A stretch of 64,000 bases of DNA from Sphingorhabdus sp. EL138 (GTDB lineage: Bacteria > Pseudomonadota > Alphaproteobacteria > Sphingomonadales > Sphingomonadaceae). How positions within the stretch are numbered: position 1 is the stretch's first letter; the number at the start of each line of letters is the position of its first letter. Location: positions 147,020 through 211,019 of the forward strand of contig NZ_CAMDCK010000001.1 in NCBI RefSeq assembly GCF_945890115.1, in the 5' to 3' direction. The notes under the pieces are model-generated. The model made no database searches. It worked only from the letters and a program-made list of their open reading frames with translations, and was not told where the DNA came from. Positions 14,809-23,584 of the stretch are shown here, piece by piece. The translations under genes were made by a program, and so were the position numbers.

Positions 14809-15467
14809 TGCGCTTCAGGCCCACCCTCCTGCAACTCACCGCTTTCAGTGCACTCAGTGCTTCTGTTGGCCTTGGGAGTGCCATTGCCAACCAGCCTGTA
14901 GAGACCAGCCGCCTTGGCGCGTCGATCAAGGAAAATCTTGTCGAGCGCGATCGGGTGGCAGCCGAACAAAAGCGCAAGCTCGATTTGCAGAAGCAAGTGG
15001 TGCAGGCTGCCGAGACCCGTTTGCGGGAGCGGCTGGGCGCAGGCCAGCCGCAAGCCGGGGGCGCACCGGGCGCACCGGGCGCTGGGGGGGCACCAGGGGC
15101 TGTGGGCGCACTGCCCGGCCAAGCGGCGCAAGCTGCCCTGCCGGATGAGGCTATCAGCAACCTTGCCCGCATCTATCAGGCCATGAAGCCAGCCAAGGCA
15201 GCCCTTGTCATGGAGAAGCTGGGCCTTGATGTTCAGGTCAAGATCACCAAGGAAATCCGCGAACGTTCAATGGGGATGATCATGGGAGCGATGACGCCCG
15301 ATGGCGCAGCAAGATTAAGCGCGGCGCTCGCCAACAACGGTCGTCTGCCAGCTGGTTTTGGCCAGCCTCCGGGTCTGGGCTTAGCGAAAGCAACGAGCCC
15401 CGCAGGTGATCAGCAAGGTGCAAAACCTGTGGGTCAGAATGCCTCTGCCCGACCCGCAATCCGCTGA
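14808..15467 (+). CDS. motE: MotE-like periplasmic motility protein
   Basis: 219 residues with an N-terminal signal peptide or anchor (LTAFSALSASVGLGSAIA), a charged coiled coil (about 40-75, RDRVAAEQKRKLDLQKQVVQ), a Gly/Ala/Pro-rich linker (about 78-108) and a MgtE-N/FliG-like helical domain (LARIYQAMKPAKAALVMEKL, then VQVKITKEIRERSMGMIM). This is the layout of rhizobial MotE, the chaperone of MotC. The extended C-terminus is low-complexity. It ends the plus-strand fliL-fliM-DUF6468-motE run, with a strong hairpin just after it. Confidence 0.75.
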   Translation: MRFRPTLLQLTAFSALSASVGLGSAIANQPVETSRLGASIKENLVERDRVAAEQKRKLDLQKQVVQAAETRLRERLGAGQPQAGGAPGAPGAGGAPGAVGALPGQAAQAALPDEAISNLARIYQAMKPAKAALVMEKLGLDVQVKITKEIRERSMGMIMGAMTPDGAARLSAALANNGRLPAGFGQPPGLGLAKATSPAGDQQGAKPVGQNASARPAIR

Positions 15468-15479
15468 CGGTTTAGCGGC

Positions 15480-15505
15480 GCGGGCTTTTTGAGGGCAAAG
15501 CCCGC
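15480..15505 (+). terminator. Hairpin after motE
   Basis: GCGGGCTTT pairs perfectly over 9 bases with AAAGCCCGC around an 8-base loop, 12 bases after the motE stop. No U-tract follows on either strand, so it may be a weak or bidirectional terminator between the converging flagellar and kinase operons. Confidence 0.5.
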
Positions 15506-15591
15506 CCGAGAACTGCTAAGCCTGCGCCCCGCCGTCTTGCGCTCCGCAAAATGGCCTTCAACCGCGCAGGTGATATGTATGCGTTCACGAC

Positions 15592-17010
15592 CTAGTCGGG
15601 GAAGAACAGGTCAAATGTAACCGTATTTTTGTCATGAACGGCATAGGATATTGTTCCAAAATGCGCTTCCGCAACTTTTTTAATGAGGAATAAGCCAAGG
15701 CCAGAGCCCTCCGCTTTGGTGCCCGACCCGCGGACCCCCTGCATGAAAATATCCTCGTTCAATAAGTTGGGACCGTTCAGCATATTGGTCACTGTAATAG
15801 AGGTGCCAAGCCGATCTTCACGCTGAATGATGTCGAGCTGTATTTCGCTGAAGGCCGGTGCATATTTCAGGGCGTTATCCAGAAGGTTCCGCAAGGCGAT
15901 GCGGACAAGGATGGGGTCAATATCGGCGAAAATATGCGCGCCACCCGAACCCAATTTGATCCGATCCTGAAGGTCAATCGGGCAATCAAATTTCGCGAGT
16001 GAGGCCACATCATGTACGTTCATAGAACGGGTTGCGACCGGATTTTTATTCTCCAGCAACGGAAGGACCAAAATAGCGTTGGAAATCGACAAGTTGATAG
16101 CATCAAGGACGGCCTGCGCGCGACCAATCGCCTTCTTAAAATCCCTCGCCTTTGGGCTGTCGGGCTTGATTTCCGCGTCAAGTGCCTCAAGCGCAGCGTG
16201 GGCGTTGTTGATTGGCTGTCGGACATCATGCGTTAAAAGGTCCAACGTGAAAAGTCTTTCATCCGCGATGGCGGCTAAACGCTTTTCCTCCTGCTCCATC
16301 TCCACGCCAATTTCAAACATTCTAGCCGCGCGGCGGCTCGCAAAGCGGCGAGACCGGAGTGCACGTTCCCCAACCATGCCCATAAAACCAACTTGTATGA
16401 AGACCCCTGTCACGACGACCAGCGAAAGCCCGAGGAGTGACATTTCAGGATCTATGCGGAACCCCGCCCCTTCCCGCCCTTCAAACAGCAGCCAACCGCG
16501 CCAAAGCATAATGACAGCGCAGGCGCACAGGCTCGAGATCAGAATGGCTTGGCCCCAAAGTCCCCGCCAGTATCGATTCTTAAAGCACACCCAAGCGGTC
16601 GCAAAAACGATAACGCCACCTGATGAATATCCTATCACCGACGGAAACCATCCATAAGGGAGAAAGGCAGAAGTGAGCAGCATCACCACAGCAATGCCAA
16701 AAATAGGGAAGGACTTGTGGAAATGAACAATCTTGCCCTGACCACCCGCCAGTGAAAAATAGGGCAGCAAAAGGGATGATCCAGCCAGTATAAAACCCAG
16801 CAAATTATAGTCGCTGGCACTTTTCGTTTCAACAAATACCGATGGATTTATCATCGAGAGAGCCGACATTACATTGGCAAGCGCCCACAATACGGACAGT
16901 CTAATATTTTTAGATTTCAGGAAAAACAAAACAGCCAATGCAAATGCGTTTAAAATCGCAAAGTGCATAAAACTTATATTTTGTAATTGCTGTTCAATGG
17001 ACATTTTCAA
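15592..17010 (-). CDS. Membrane sensor histidine kinase (first of sister pair)
   Basis: 472 residues. The N-terminal ~220 residues form about seven hydrophobic helices without a recognisable periplasmic sensor. A HisKA domain follows with the phosphoacceptor His at about 261 (LLTHDVRQPINNAH) and a HATPase domain with the N box RNLLDNALKYA (Asn at about 379), an F-like IFMQGVRG and the G2 box GSGLGLFLIKK. The usual DxGxG G1 box is not clear (VTNMLNGPN). It follows its equally long sister by 45 bases and lies downstream of a response regulator on the same strand. The signal sensed is unknown; the place beside the flagellar genes hints at motility. Confidence 0.85.
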   Translation of the reverse strand: MKMSIEQQLQNISFMHFAILNAFALAVLFFLKSKNIRLSVLWALANVMSALSMINPSVFVETKSASDYNLLGFILAGSSLLLPYFSLAGGQGKIVHFHKSFPIFGIAVVMLLTSAFLPYGWFPSVIGYSSGGVIVFATAWVCFKNRYWRGLWGQAILISSLCACAVIMLWRGWLLFEGREGAGFRIDPEMSLLGLSLVVVTGVFIQVGFMGMVGERALRSRRFASRRAARMFEIGVEMEQEEKRLAAIADERLFTLDLLTHDVRQPINNAHAALEALDAEIKPDSPKARDFKKAIGRAQAVLDAINLSISNAILVLPLLENKNPVATRSMNVHDVASLAKFDCPIDLQDRIKLGSGGAHIFADIDPILVRIALRNLLDNALKYAPAFSEIQLDIIQREDRLGTSITVTNMLNGPNLLNEDIFMQGVRGSGTKAEGSGLGLFLIKKVAEAHFGTISYAVHDKNTVTFDLFFPD

Positions 17011-17055
17011 AAAGCCGTTGGTAAATAAATGAGTTATTTAATAAATATTTATATC

Positions 17056-18474
17056 TTACTGTCGAACGAGAAATATGATTTTCGTAACATCAGGATTGTC
17101 TGTCTCAATCGAACATTCTCCCAGATGATTTTGCGCGATAAGATTGGCAACGAAGAGCCCGGAACTGGTCATTTGAGGCGAAGCCCTGCCTTTCTCGCGA
17201 AGATCCCGCGACACGTCCATTTCTTCCATTTTTTGTGGGTTCATGTTGCCCGAAATCGTGAATAGGACACCTAGCTGCACGCTATCAACCGTCACCGAAA
17301 CGGAAATATTCTCTCCCGCGTCCGCCACACTCAAAGCGTGCTCCAAAAGATTATGGAGCGCCACGCGCAAAAGGGTCGGGACACATTCAATAAAGATGTG
17401 CTGGTCCGGCGGCGCCACGACAATCCGCTTCTGATTGGCATTACTGCAATCCAGCCGCGCCATTTCAAGGATTTCCATCGCGTCGGTTTGTTGCCTGAAC
17501 CAGTTTTGGTCGTCCGCAACCAGCGTGCTGGCAACGATGACGTTGGACAAAGCGCGGGTGATACCATCCAATGAGCCCTTGGCCCGATCCAAGGCATAAT
17601 TTGCGCGGTCCGAAATCGAAGGCAGCTTATCAAGGTCCGGTGTTATTGACTGGAGAGAGGCCTGCGCATTGTTGATCGGCTGTCGAACCTCATGCGTCAA
17701 AAGCTGGATTAAATCAAGGCGCTGTTTTGCTAGTTCGCGCATGTTTCGCCCGCGCTGTGCGAGGATAGCGGACCTTTGCCAAACGCGCACATTACGGCGA
17801 TCCGCAAACTTGGCCTCCTTATCCCGCCGGTTAACCAGCATGCCAAAGAACCCGATCTGAAGGAAAATTGAAATGACAACCAAGATCTCCATCGCGCGGA
17901 TTTGTAACATGGACGCGCCCACAAAAAGTCTGTCGTCACCCAGTGGGTAAGAGGTTAAGCCCCGCACTGCCAACGCAATAATGGAGACGGCCATACCCGC
18001 GAGCACGATCCTGCGTCCTAATTCGTTCTCGTTTGCCCAATATCGATTTCGCAGTAAAGCGAGGAAGCAAGCGACCGAGATGGCAACGCCGACCACGGAG
18101 GCAATGAGCAGTCTATACTCAGCCAAAGCGGGTGCAAGAGCGAACGGCGTTCCAACGACTGCTGCCATGGCGAATGCTTTGGACCAATAATCGTGCGTTA
18201 ACCCTTTGGTACGAAAACTCAGGGCCACATACCGAAACAGCCCCCCAACTAAGGATGAAAAGCCAGCCCATTCTATAAGGTCTTGCGAGCTGAACACGGT
18301 CAGTATGTGTGGTGCGCCCAATATGGACAGGGCGGAAAAGCCGCTCGCGAGTTGCCAATAGAAGATATGGACCCGATTATTTGGCTGAAGCAGCAAAAGC
18401 TGGCAAAAGGCAAAGGCGACGATCTGGCCTAAATAGACGTAACCCAACGCGGCCAGATAGTCGCTGTTGCTCAC
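17056..18474 (-). CDS. Membrane histidine kinase paralogue with degenerate ATPase
   Basis: 472 residues, the same length and layout as the kinase downstream. Hydrophobic helices fill about 1-215, and the His box LLTHEVRQPINNAQ places His at about 261, the same position. The ATPase domain is degraded: the N box reads HNLLEHALSVA, with His in place of the Mg-binding Asn (about 379), and the G2 box reads SSGLFVANLIAQ rather than GxGLGL. It probably cannot autophosphorylate but keeps the phosphoacceptor, so it may act as a partner in a mixed dimer. It immediately follows the response regulator (stop and start adjacent). Confidence 0.82.
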   Translation of the reverse strand: MSNSDYLAALGYVYLGQIVAFAFCQLLLLQPNNRVHIFYWQLASGFSALSILGAPHILTVFSSQDLIEWAGFSSLVGGLFRYVALSFRTKGLTHDYWSKAFAMAAVVGTPFALAPALAEYRLLIASVVGVAISVACFLALLRNRYWANENELGRRIVLAGMAVSIIALAVRGLTSYPLGDDRLFVGASMLQIRAMEILVVISIFLQIGFFGMLVNRRDKEAKFADRRNVRVWQRSAILAQRGRNMRELAKQRLDLIQLLTHEVRQPINNAQASLQSITPDLDKLPSISDRANYALDRAKGSLDGITRALSNVIVASTLVADDQNWFRQQTDAMEILEMARLDCSNANQKRIVVAPPDQHIFIECVPTLLRVALHNLLEHALSVADAGENISVSVTVDSVQLGVLFTISGNMNPQKMEEMDVSRDLREKGRASPQMTSSGLFVANLIAQNHLGECSIETDNPDVTKIIFLVRQ

Positions 18475-19185
18475 CTAAACCTCATCTGGCTTAGCAACTA
18501 CCTCAACCGCTTCAGTGACTTGATAGCCAAACCCATGCAACGTCTTTAGCGGCGAAGGTTGATCTGTGACATTTTCTATCTTGCGACGGAGACGAAAAAT
18601 TGCCGAATCCAAATTTCGGTCGTCAACGCTCTGCACAAGACCCGCAACTTCCGCGAGATCGTGCCGCGATACAGGGGTTGTCGTATCTGCACACAATCGA
18701 TGCAAGATCATGAGCTCAATCGCGGTCAAGTCTACAATGGCACCGAGGGGTGAGACAAACTGCGACCGGCGACCATCCAGAGTCCAAGACGCGTTGCGAA
18801 CCGACCGCATCGTCATGCGGCGGCAGACCGAGGCAATAGCATTATACACCTGATCGAAGCGGACGGGTTTGTTCACGAACATGTCCGCGCCCGCCGTAAG
18901 CGCCGAATTAAATGCATCTGCGCCCATTCTGCCGCTGATCACCAAGATACCTGCAGAAGAATGTTGCCGGATCAGGGTGATGAGGTCGACGCCATCAATA
19001 CCGGGTAGACCAAGATCCAAAATGAAAAAATCAAATGCAGCCAAATCGCCTGACTTTAGCAGCGCCTCTGCCGCGCCGAAACCCTTTGCCTCAAGGCCAC
19101 GGGCATTTAGGAACTGACCAAGAAACTCAACGAAATCACCGTCGTCATCAACGATACAGATGTTTTTCGGCGCGTTCTCTATCAT
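18475..19185 (-). CDS. OmpR/PhoB-type response regulator
   Basis: 236 residues from ATG 19185 (MIENAPKN), preceded by GGGGAATT; the longer open frame runs through a tRNA gene and is not used. The receiver has the acidic pair in IVDDDGD, the phosphorylation Asp in FILDLGLPGIDG, and NKPVRF with the conserved Lys. The C-terminal winged helix is typical (DLTAIELMILHRL, RNLDSAIFRLRRKIE, LKTLHGFGYQV). It is first in a regulator-kinase-kinase operon and starts 29 bases after a tRNA-Gly gene on the same strand. Confidence 0.9.
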   Translation of the reverse strand: MIENAPKNICIVDDDGDFVEFLGQFLNARGLEAKGFGAAEALLKSGDLAAFDFFILDLGLPGIDGVDLITLIRQHSSAGILVISGRMGADAFNSALTAGADMFVNKPVRFDQVYNAIASVCRRMTMRSVRNASWTLDGRRSQFVSPLGAIVDLTAIELMILHRLCADTTTPVSRHDLAEVAGLVQSVDDRNLDSAIFRLRRKIENVTDQPSPLKTLHGFGYQVTEAVEVVAKPDEV

Positions 19186-19214
19186 GAATTCCCCAATCCG
19201 TTTAGGAGAAAGCT

Positions 19215-19289
19215 TGGAGCGGGCGAAGGGATTCGAACCCTCGACCCCAACCTTGGCAAGGTTGTGCTCTACCCCTGAGCTACGCCCGC
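19215..19289 (-). tRNA. tRNA-Gly (GCC)
   Basis: A complete cloverleaf reads on the minus strand. The acceptor arm GCGGGCG pairs with CGCCCGC. The anticodon stem CAACC/GGTTG encloses the loop TTGCCAA with anticodon GCC. The T arm contains GGTTCGAATCC, and the CCA end is encoded. It lies 29 bases upstream of the response regulator. Confidence 0.97.
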
Positions 19290-19460
19290 TCTGGCGGTCA
19301 GGCATCTAATTCCTGACAGGTGAGGCGCGCAGTTAGCATGGGGTATACCCCCCCGCAAGCCCCAATTGCCGCCTTTTTACCAAAAAGGGGGTAAAGCCTG
19401 TCTTGTGAAAGTCATCGTTTTACCCACATAGGGTATGAAACGAATCCTAAAGATTGGAGA

Positions 19461-20384
19461 ATGACCTTGGCGACGATGGGCCTGACCACCGACGAACAAA
19501 AAGCCGTTGAGCAATTCCGGACCGACGTTGTTGCGCCGTCGATGGAGCAGTTGGTGATTCTCGATTTCTGGGCCGAATGGTGCGGCCCGTGCAAGCAACT
19601 GACGCCGATACTGGAAAAGGTTGCGGCCGAATATGCGGATCGCGGCGTCGTGCTGGCCAAGGTCAATGTTGACGAGAACAAGTTTATCGCGTCGCAATTT
19701 CAGGTGCGGTCCATTCCAACGGTTTACGCCATATTTCAAGGGCAGCCCGTTGCGGACCTGACGCCGGCGCGCACAGAGCCACAATTGCGGCAGATGCTGG
19801 ACCAATTGTTGGAGAAGCTGCCGATCACGGCGGGAGACGCCGTTACCGACCCAGCCGTGCAATTGGCACCGCTCGTGGACGAGGCGGAAGCGCTTTTGGC
19901 GCAAGATGGCGCGGAGCAAGCTTATGCCCTGTTTGCCGAAGTGCTTTCGGTATTGCCCGAACATCCTGCCGCTTTGTCGGGGCTGATCCGTGCATTGACC
20001 GCATTGGGACGTCCGGAGGAGGCGCAGGCTATTTTTGACAGCCTTAGCGAGGAACTGCGCACCGACCCAGCGTTGGAAAAGGCGGGGTCGGTGTTAAGCA
20101 TTGCAGCCGCGGCCGTTCCGCCGGAAGAATTGGCGCGCTTAAAAGCCGCCGTTGCAGCGTCGCCTAATGACCATGCTCTGCGCTTGGAACTGGCCAATGC
20201 CCTGATGGCCGCAGGCGACCGTGACGGGTCAGCCGAAGCGTTGTTACATAGCATCGCGGCGGACCGCGAATGGAATGACGGCGCCGCCAAGGCGCGGCTC
20301 CTCGAAATATTTGCTTTAATTGGATTGGAAGACCCATGGGTAGCAGCAACACGCCGAAAATTATCAGCGATCCTGTTCGGATGA
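19461..20384 (+). CDS. cnoX: Thioredoxin-TPR chaperedoxin (CnoX/YbbN-like)
   Basis: 307 residues: a thioredoxin domain (about 10-115) with an intact active site WAEWCGPCKQ and the cis-Pro in SIPTVYAI, followed by tetratricopeptide-like helices (AEALLAQDGAEQAYALFAE, ALTALGRPEEAQAIFDSL). This is the CnoX/YbbN arrangement, a holdase that protects proteins from oxidative aggregation. Unlike E. coli YbbN, both active-site cysteines are present, so it may reduce disulfides. Its stop overlaps the next start (ATGA). Confidence 0.88.
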   Translation: MTLATMGLTTDEQKAVEQFRTDVVAPSMEQLVILDFWAEWCGPCKQLTPILEKVAAEYADRGVVLAKVNVDENKFIASQFQVRSIPTVYAIFQGQPVADLTPARTEPQLRQMLDQLLEKLPITAGDAVTDPAVQLAPLVDEAEALLAQDGAEQAYALFAEVLSVLPEHPAALSGLIRALTALGRPEEAQAIFDSLSEELRTDPALEKAGSVLSIAAAAVPPEELARLKAAVAASPNDHALRLELANALMAAGDRDGSAEALLHSIAADREWNDGAAKARLLEIFALIGLEDPWVAATRRKLSAILFG

Positions 20385-20998
20385 CCGCGCAGCGCATTTC
20401 CATTTTCCCGCTTACCGGCGCGATTATTTTCCCGAGCATGCAATTGCCGCTGCATATTTTTGAGCCGCGCTATCGCGATCTGGTGAGCGATTCGCTGGCC
20501 CGTGACCGCAAGATCGGCATGATCCAACCAATGGGGCAAGGCAATCAGCCGCCCTTGTTCAATGTTGGCTGCTTGGCGCGGATCCACGATGTGGAGGCGC
20601 TGGACGATGGTCGGTACAATATCATCCTTGAAGGCGTGCAACGCTTTTCTGTGATCAGCGAACTGGATGTGACCACCAGCTTTCGTCAGGTTGAGGCTGA
20701 ATTATGGGACGAGGATGAAATGGGCGAAGCCCTCTCGCTTGCCGAACGCGCGTCGATTGAAATCGAATCACGCCGCTTTGCCGAAGCGCAAGGGTATAGC
20801 GTCGATTGGGCGGCCGTTTCGCAACTGGACGATTATTCTCTGGTCAACGCCATCGCCCAAATTGCCCCGTTTGATTTTGCCGCAAAGCAAGCCTTGTTGG
20901 AAGCGCGCGGGCTATCCGACCGTGCCGACACTATCGTGCAATTGATGCAGTTTTTTGGACGGCATGACGGGTCCGACGATCGCGTCACGCTTCAATAA
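20381..20998 (+). CDS. LON substrate-binding domain protein
   Basis: 205 residues from the ATG that overlaps the cnoX stop. It consists of a LON N-terminal (PUA-like) domain alone: ISIFPLTGAIIFPSMQLPLHIFEPRYRDL, with key stretch PLHIFEPRYRDL at about 23-34, then IGMIQP and GVQRFSV, with a helical C-terminus. No ATPase or protease part is present. Such proteins are common in alphaproteobacteria, often beside cnoX; the function is not established. It converges with the MarC gene, whose stop is the next base. Confidence 0.88.
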   Translation: MTAQRISIFPLTGAIIFPSMQLPLHIFEPRYRDLVSDSLARDRKIGMIQPMGQGNQPPLFNVGCLARIHDVEALDDGRYNIILEGVQRFSVISELDVTTSFRQVEAELWDEDEMGEALSLAERASIEIESRRFAEAQGYSVDWAAVSQLDDYSLVNAIAQIAPFDFAAKQALLEARGLSDRADTIVQLMQFFGRHDGSDDRVTLQ

Positions 20999-21625
20999 TC
21001 AGCCCAGAAAGCTCGCCCGCAGGCCGTCGATAACGAATTGCGCGGCCAATGCGGCGAGCAGCACACCCAACAGCCGTGTGATCACGGCTTCGGCATTGGC
21101 ACCCAGAACGCGCATAATGGGGCCAGCCGCAAGAAGCGCCAGCAGCGTCAGCACAAGCACTGTTCCCAGTGCCGCCAAAATGATGCCGGCGCGGTCAATC
21201 CCGCTATTTTGCGACATAAGCAGCATGACCGAGGCGATGGACCCTGGCCCTGCGATCATCGGCATGGCCATGGGGAAGACCGAAACATCCTCAATCTCGG
21301 GCGTATCGATGATTTTCTGCGCGCGCTCCTCACGGCGTGACGTGCGCTTTTCAAAAACCATGTCGATAGCGATTAGAAACAGCATGATGCCGCCTGCAAT
21401 GCGGAAACTGTTCAATTCAATATGCAACGCGCCCAACAATTGTTCGCCGAACAACGCAAAGACGAGCAATATGCCCGACGCGACCATGACGGCACGCAAA
21501 GCCATATTGCGGCGTTGGGCGGCATTGGCGCCCTTGGTCAGGCTGGCGTAAATCGGCGCACAGCCCGGCGGGTCAATTACGACGAAAAAGGTGATGAAGG
21601 CGGAAAGAAACAGTTCAATCATCAT
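20999..21625 (-). CDS. MarC family integral membrane protein
   Basis: About 208 residues from ATG 21625 (MMIELFL), overlapping the stop of the upstream lipoprotein gene; Met2 at 21622 is an alternative. Six membrane helices are visible. Family marks are FFVVIDPPGCAPIYASLT near the N-terminus, IAGGIMLFLIAIDMVF, and VFPMAMPMIAGPGSIASVM. MarC proteins are inner-membrane proteins of unknown transport role. Despite the name, a part in multiple antibiotic resistance is not supported. Confidence 0.9.
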   Translation of the reverse strand: MMIELFLSAFITFFVVIDPPGCAPIYASLTKGANAAQRRNMALRAVMVASGILLVFALFGEQLLGALHIELNSFRIAGGIMLFLIAIDMVFEKRTSRREERAQKIIDTPEIEDVSVFPMAMPMIAGPGSIASVMLLMSQNSGIDRAGIILAALGTVLVLTLLALLAAGPIMRVLGANAEAVITRLLGVLLAALAAQFVIDGLRASFLG

Positions 21626-22305
21626 TGCGGCGCAACCTGATCCATGATGGCGGTCTCGGTTGTTGCACCGTTCCAATATGTAACCTCTATACTGCGCGCA
21701 CCATTGGGTTGGACGATATAGTTGTAACGCAAGGATTGATCACCCGAATAGCCGGTTTTTATTGTTGCGCCTTGAGGCCGGGTGGCGAACGTCGCGGACG
21801 CTCGGCCTTTGCAACTGGCGACCTTTGTTTCAATCATCTCTTTCGGCGCACGCGGCACAGTCAGTGTGTCCGCATGGTGGAGCGCCCATTTCCATTCCCC
21901 GTCACCGCGCGCATTTTTCTCGACAAACTGCCAGACGGTGGTGAAATAGCCGACCGCACCATCGGCCCTCTCCCACGCGCCCGTCGTCACGCCGGTTTTG
22001 CCATCGCAGGACATGACCGCCTTATGCGGTTGCCATTTGAGCAGCACGGCGGGGTCGGCCTTGCCCTTCAGCCATTCGAGCGCAAGCGTGGGTTGCGGCA
22101 CGAACATTATCGCATCCTTGGCAGCGGTTTCACGAAAGGCGGTCCATTGTCCCTTTTGTTGGGCAAGCTGATTAAAACCGATGTCAGCCGCAATAATCGC
22201 GCTTGGGTTCGCGATTTTGGGCTGAAATTCATAATATTCCCGGCTTGGCGACGACGCACAAGCCGAAAGCGCTGCTGCGGCAAGAAGGACAGGAAATGCT
22301 TTCAT
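21622..22305 (-). CDS. Putative lipoprotein, SnoaL/NTF2-like
   Basis: 227 residues from ATG 22305, with AAGGAAT upstream. The signal peptide ends in a lipobox (LSACASS, Cys at about 16). The mature part has the feel of an NTF2-like/DUF4440 fold (AADIGFNQLAQQKGQWTAF, DAIMFVPQP, YFTTVWQFVEKN, WKWALHHAD). No catalytic residues are evident. It follows folD by a few bases and overlaps marC, so these genes are probably cotranscribed. The function is unknown. Confidence 0.75.
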   Translation of the reverse strand: MKAFPVLLAAAALSACASSPSREYYEFQPKIANPSAIIAADIGFNQLAQQKGQWTAFRETAAKDAIMFVPQPTLALEWLKGKADPAVLLKWQPHKAVMSCDGKTGVTTGAWERADGAVGYFTTVWQFVEKNARGDGEWKWALHHADTLTVPRAPKEMIETKVASCKGRASATFATRPQGATIKTGYSGDQSLRYNYIVQPNGARSIEVTYWNGATTETAIMDQVAPQ

Positions 22306-22309
22306 CGCG

Positions 22310-23206
22310 TCATATTCCTTCTGGTGCGGCCACTCCTGCACGGCGGTGTGCGGCAACCAGTGTATTGCGCAACAGACACGCAATGGTCATCGGGCCGACC
22401 CCGCCCGGCACGGGGGTTATGGCACCAGCATGGCGTAAGGCATCGTCAAAGGCAACGTCGCCGACCAAACGGCCTTTGCTTTGGCCCGCCTCGGGTTCCA
22501 AGCGGTTAATGCCAACATCAATCACCACGGCGCCGGGTTTCAAATAATCGCCGGTCACCATCTCTGCGCGGCCCACGGCGGCAACGACAATGTCTGCGCG
22601 GCGCACAACATCTGGCAAATCCTGCGTGCGGCTATGTGCGATTGTCACCGTGCAATTTTCTGCCAACAACAATTGCGCCATCGGCTTACCGACAATGTTC
22701 GACCGCCCGATGACCACGGCGTTTTTACCGGACAGATCGCCCATATGGTCCTTAAGCAGCATTAAGCAGCCAAGCGGCGTGCATGGCACAAACGCCTCTT
22801 CACCTACCGCGAGACGCCCCGCATTAACGACATGAAAGCCGTCAACATCTTTGCCCGGATCAATCGCGGCGATCACAGCCTTATCATCAATATGCGACGG
22901 CAAGGGCAATTGCACCAATATGCCATCGACGGCGGCATCCGCGTTGAGCGTTTCGACAAGCGCAATGAGGGCGTCTTGTGTAACCGAGGCAGGCAAGCGA
23001 TGTTCGAAGCTGTTCATGCCCGCCTCGACCGTCGCTTTCTTCTTGGACCCCACATAGACTTGGCTGGCGGGGTCTTCACCCACCAAGACAACGGCAAGGC
23101 CGGGCTTATGGGCAGTTAACGCGATAAAGCTTTCAACGGCAACGGCCACGCGCTGACGCAATTGGGCGGCAAATGCCTTGCCATCAATGATAACGGCGTT
23201 GCTCAC
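22310..23206 (-). CDS. folD: Bifunctional methylene-THF dehydrogenase/cyclohydrolase FolD
   Basis: 298 residues from a GTG that overlaps the YggT stop (GTGA). It interconverts methylene- and formyl-tetrahydrofolate in one-carbon metabolism. The family marks are all present: [17 protein letters not shown] (catalytic Lys), [23 protein letters not shown], the NADP site [17 protein letters not shown], and [15 protein letters not shown] near the end. Confidence 0.97.
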   Translation of the reverse strand: MSNAVIIDGKAFAAQLRQRVAVAVESFIALTAHKPGLAVVLVGEDPASQVYVGSKKKATVEAGMNSFEHRLPASVTQDALIALVETLNADAAVDGILVQLPLPSHIDDKAVIAAIDPGKDVDGFHVVNAGRLAVGEEAFVPCTPLGCLMLLKDHMGDLSGKNAVVIGRSNIVGKPMAQLLLAENCTVTIAHSRTQDLPDVVRRADIVVAAVGRAEMVTGDYLKPGAVVIDVGINRLEPEAGQSKGRLVGDVAFDDALRHAGAITPVPGGVGPMTIACLLRNTLVAAHRRAGVAAPEGI

Positions 23207-23505
23207 ATGCCCGCTGCAGAAATATCATTGGCCACACCCACCAACAGCATCTGCAATATGCGCAGACCGATCAATAACACCATGGGCGAAAAATCGATCA
23301 TGCCCGTATCAGGCATGATCTTGCGGATAGGCTTGAGAAACGGATCCAAAATGACCGAAAGTGCCTGCCAGATAGAGGCAACGATGTTGTTCGACAGGCT
23401 GACGACGTTAAACGAAATCAGCAAGCTCAGGATGAATTGAACGATGACGACGGTGGACAATATCGTCATCAAATATCCGATTATAGAAATAAGCGCGAGA
23501 AGCAT
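23203..23505 (-). CDS. YggT family membrane protein
   Basis: 100 residues from ATG 23505, with a good GGAGAA site; the longer frame is not needed. Two hydrophobic stretches ([20 protein letters not shown] and [18 protein letters not shown]) flank a cytoplasmic loop with the YggT mark [20 protein letters not shown] ([12 protein letters not shown]). It overlaps folD by four bases and lies in the argB-yggT-folD region. The family is linked to ion homeostasis and cell-division factors elsewhere; the role here is not shown. Confidence 0.9.
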   Translation of the reverse strand: MLLALISIIGYLMTILSTVVIVQFILSLLISFNVVSLSNNIVASIWQALSVILDPFLKPIRKIMPDTGMIDFSPMVLLIGLRILQMLLVGVANDISAAGM

Positions 23506-23584
23506 GAAATTCTCCGGAAAAGATGTGCTGAAGCGATTAGCCGAGGCAGCGCGCTGTTTCAACTGGTTAAGGTCAGGGCGCAGG

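Noticed and set aside
19215..19289. tRNA-Gly as attachment site of a genomic island holding the flagellar cluster
   Set aside because: No integrase and no second copy of the tRNA 3' end is found in the window; the cluster looks native.
18475..19305. Longer response regulator starting at 19305
   Set aside because: The extra 40 codons are translated tRNA-Gly sequence; ATG 19185 has a fitting ribosome binding site.
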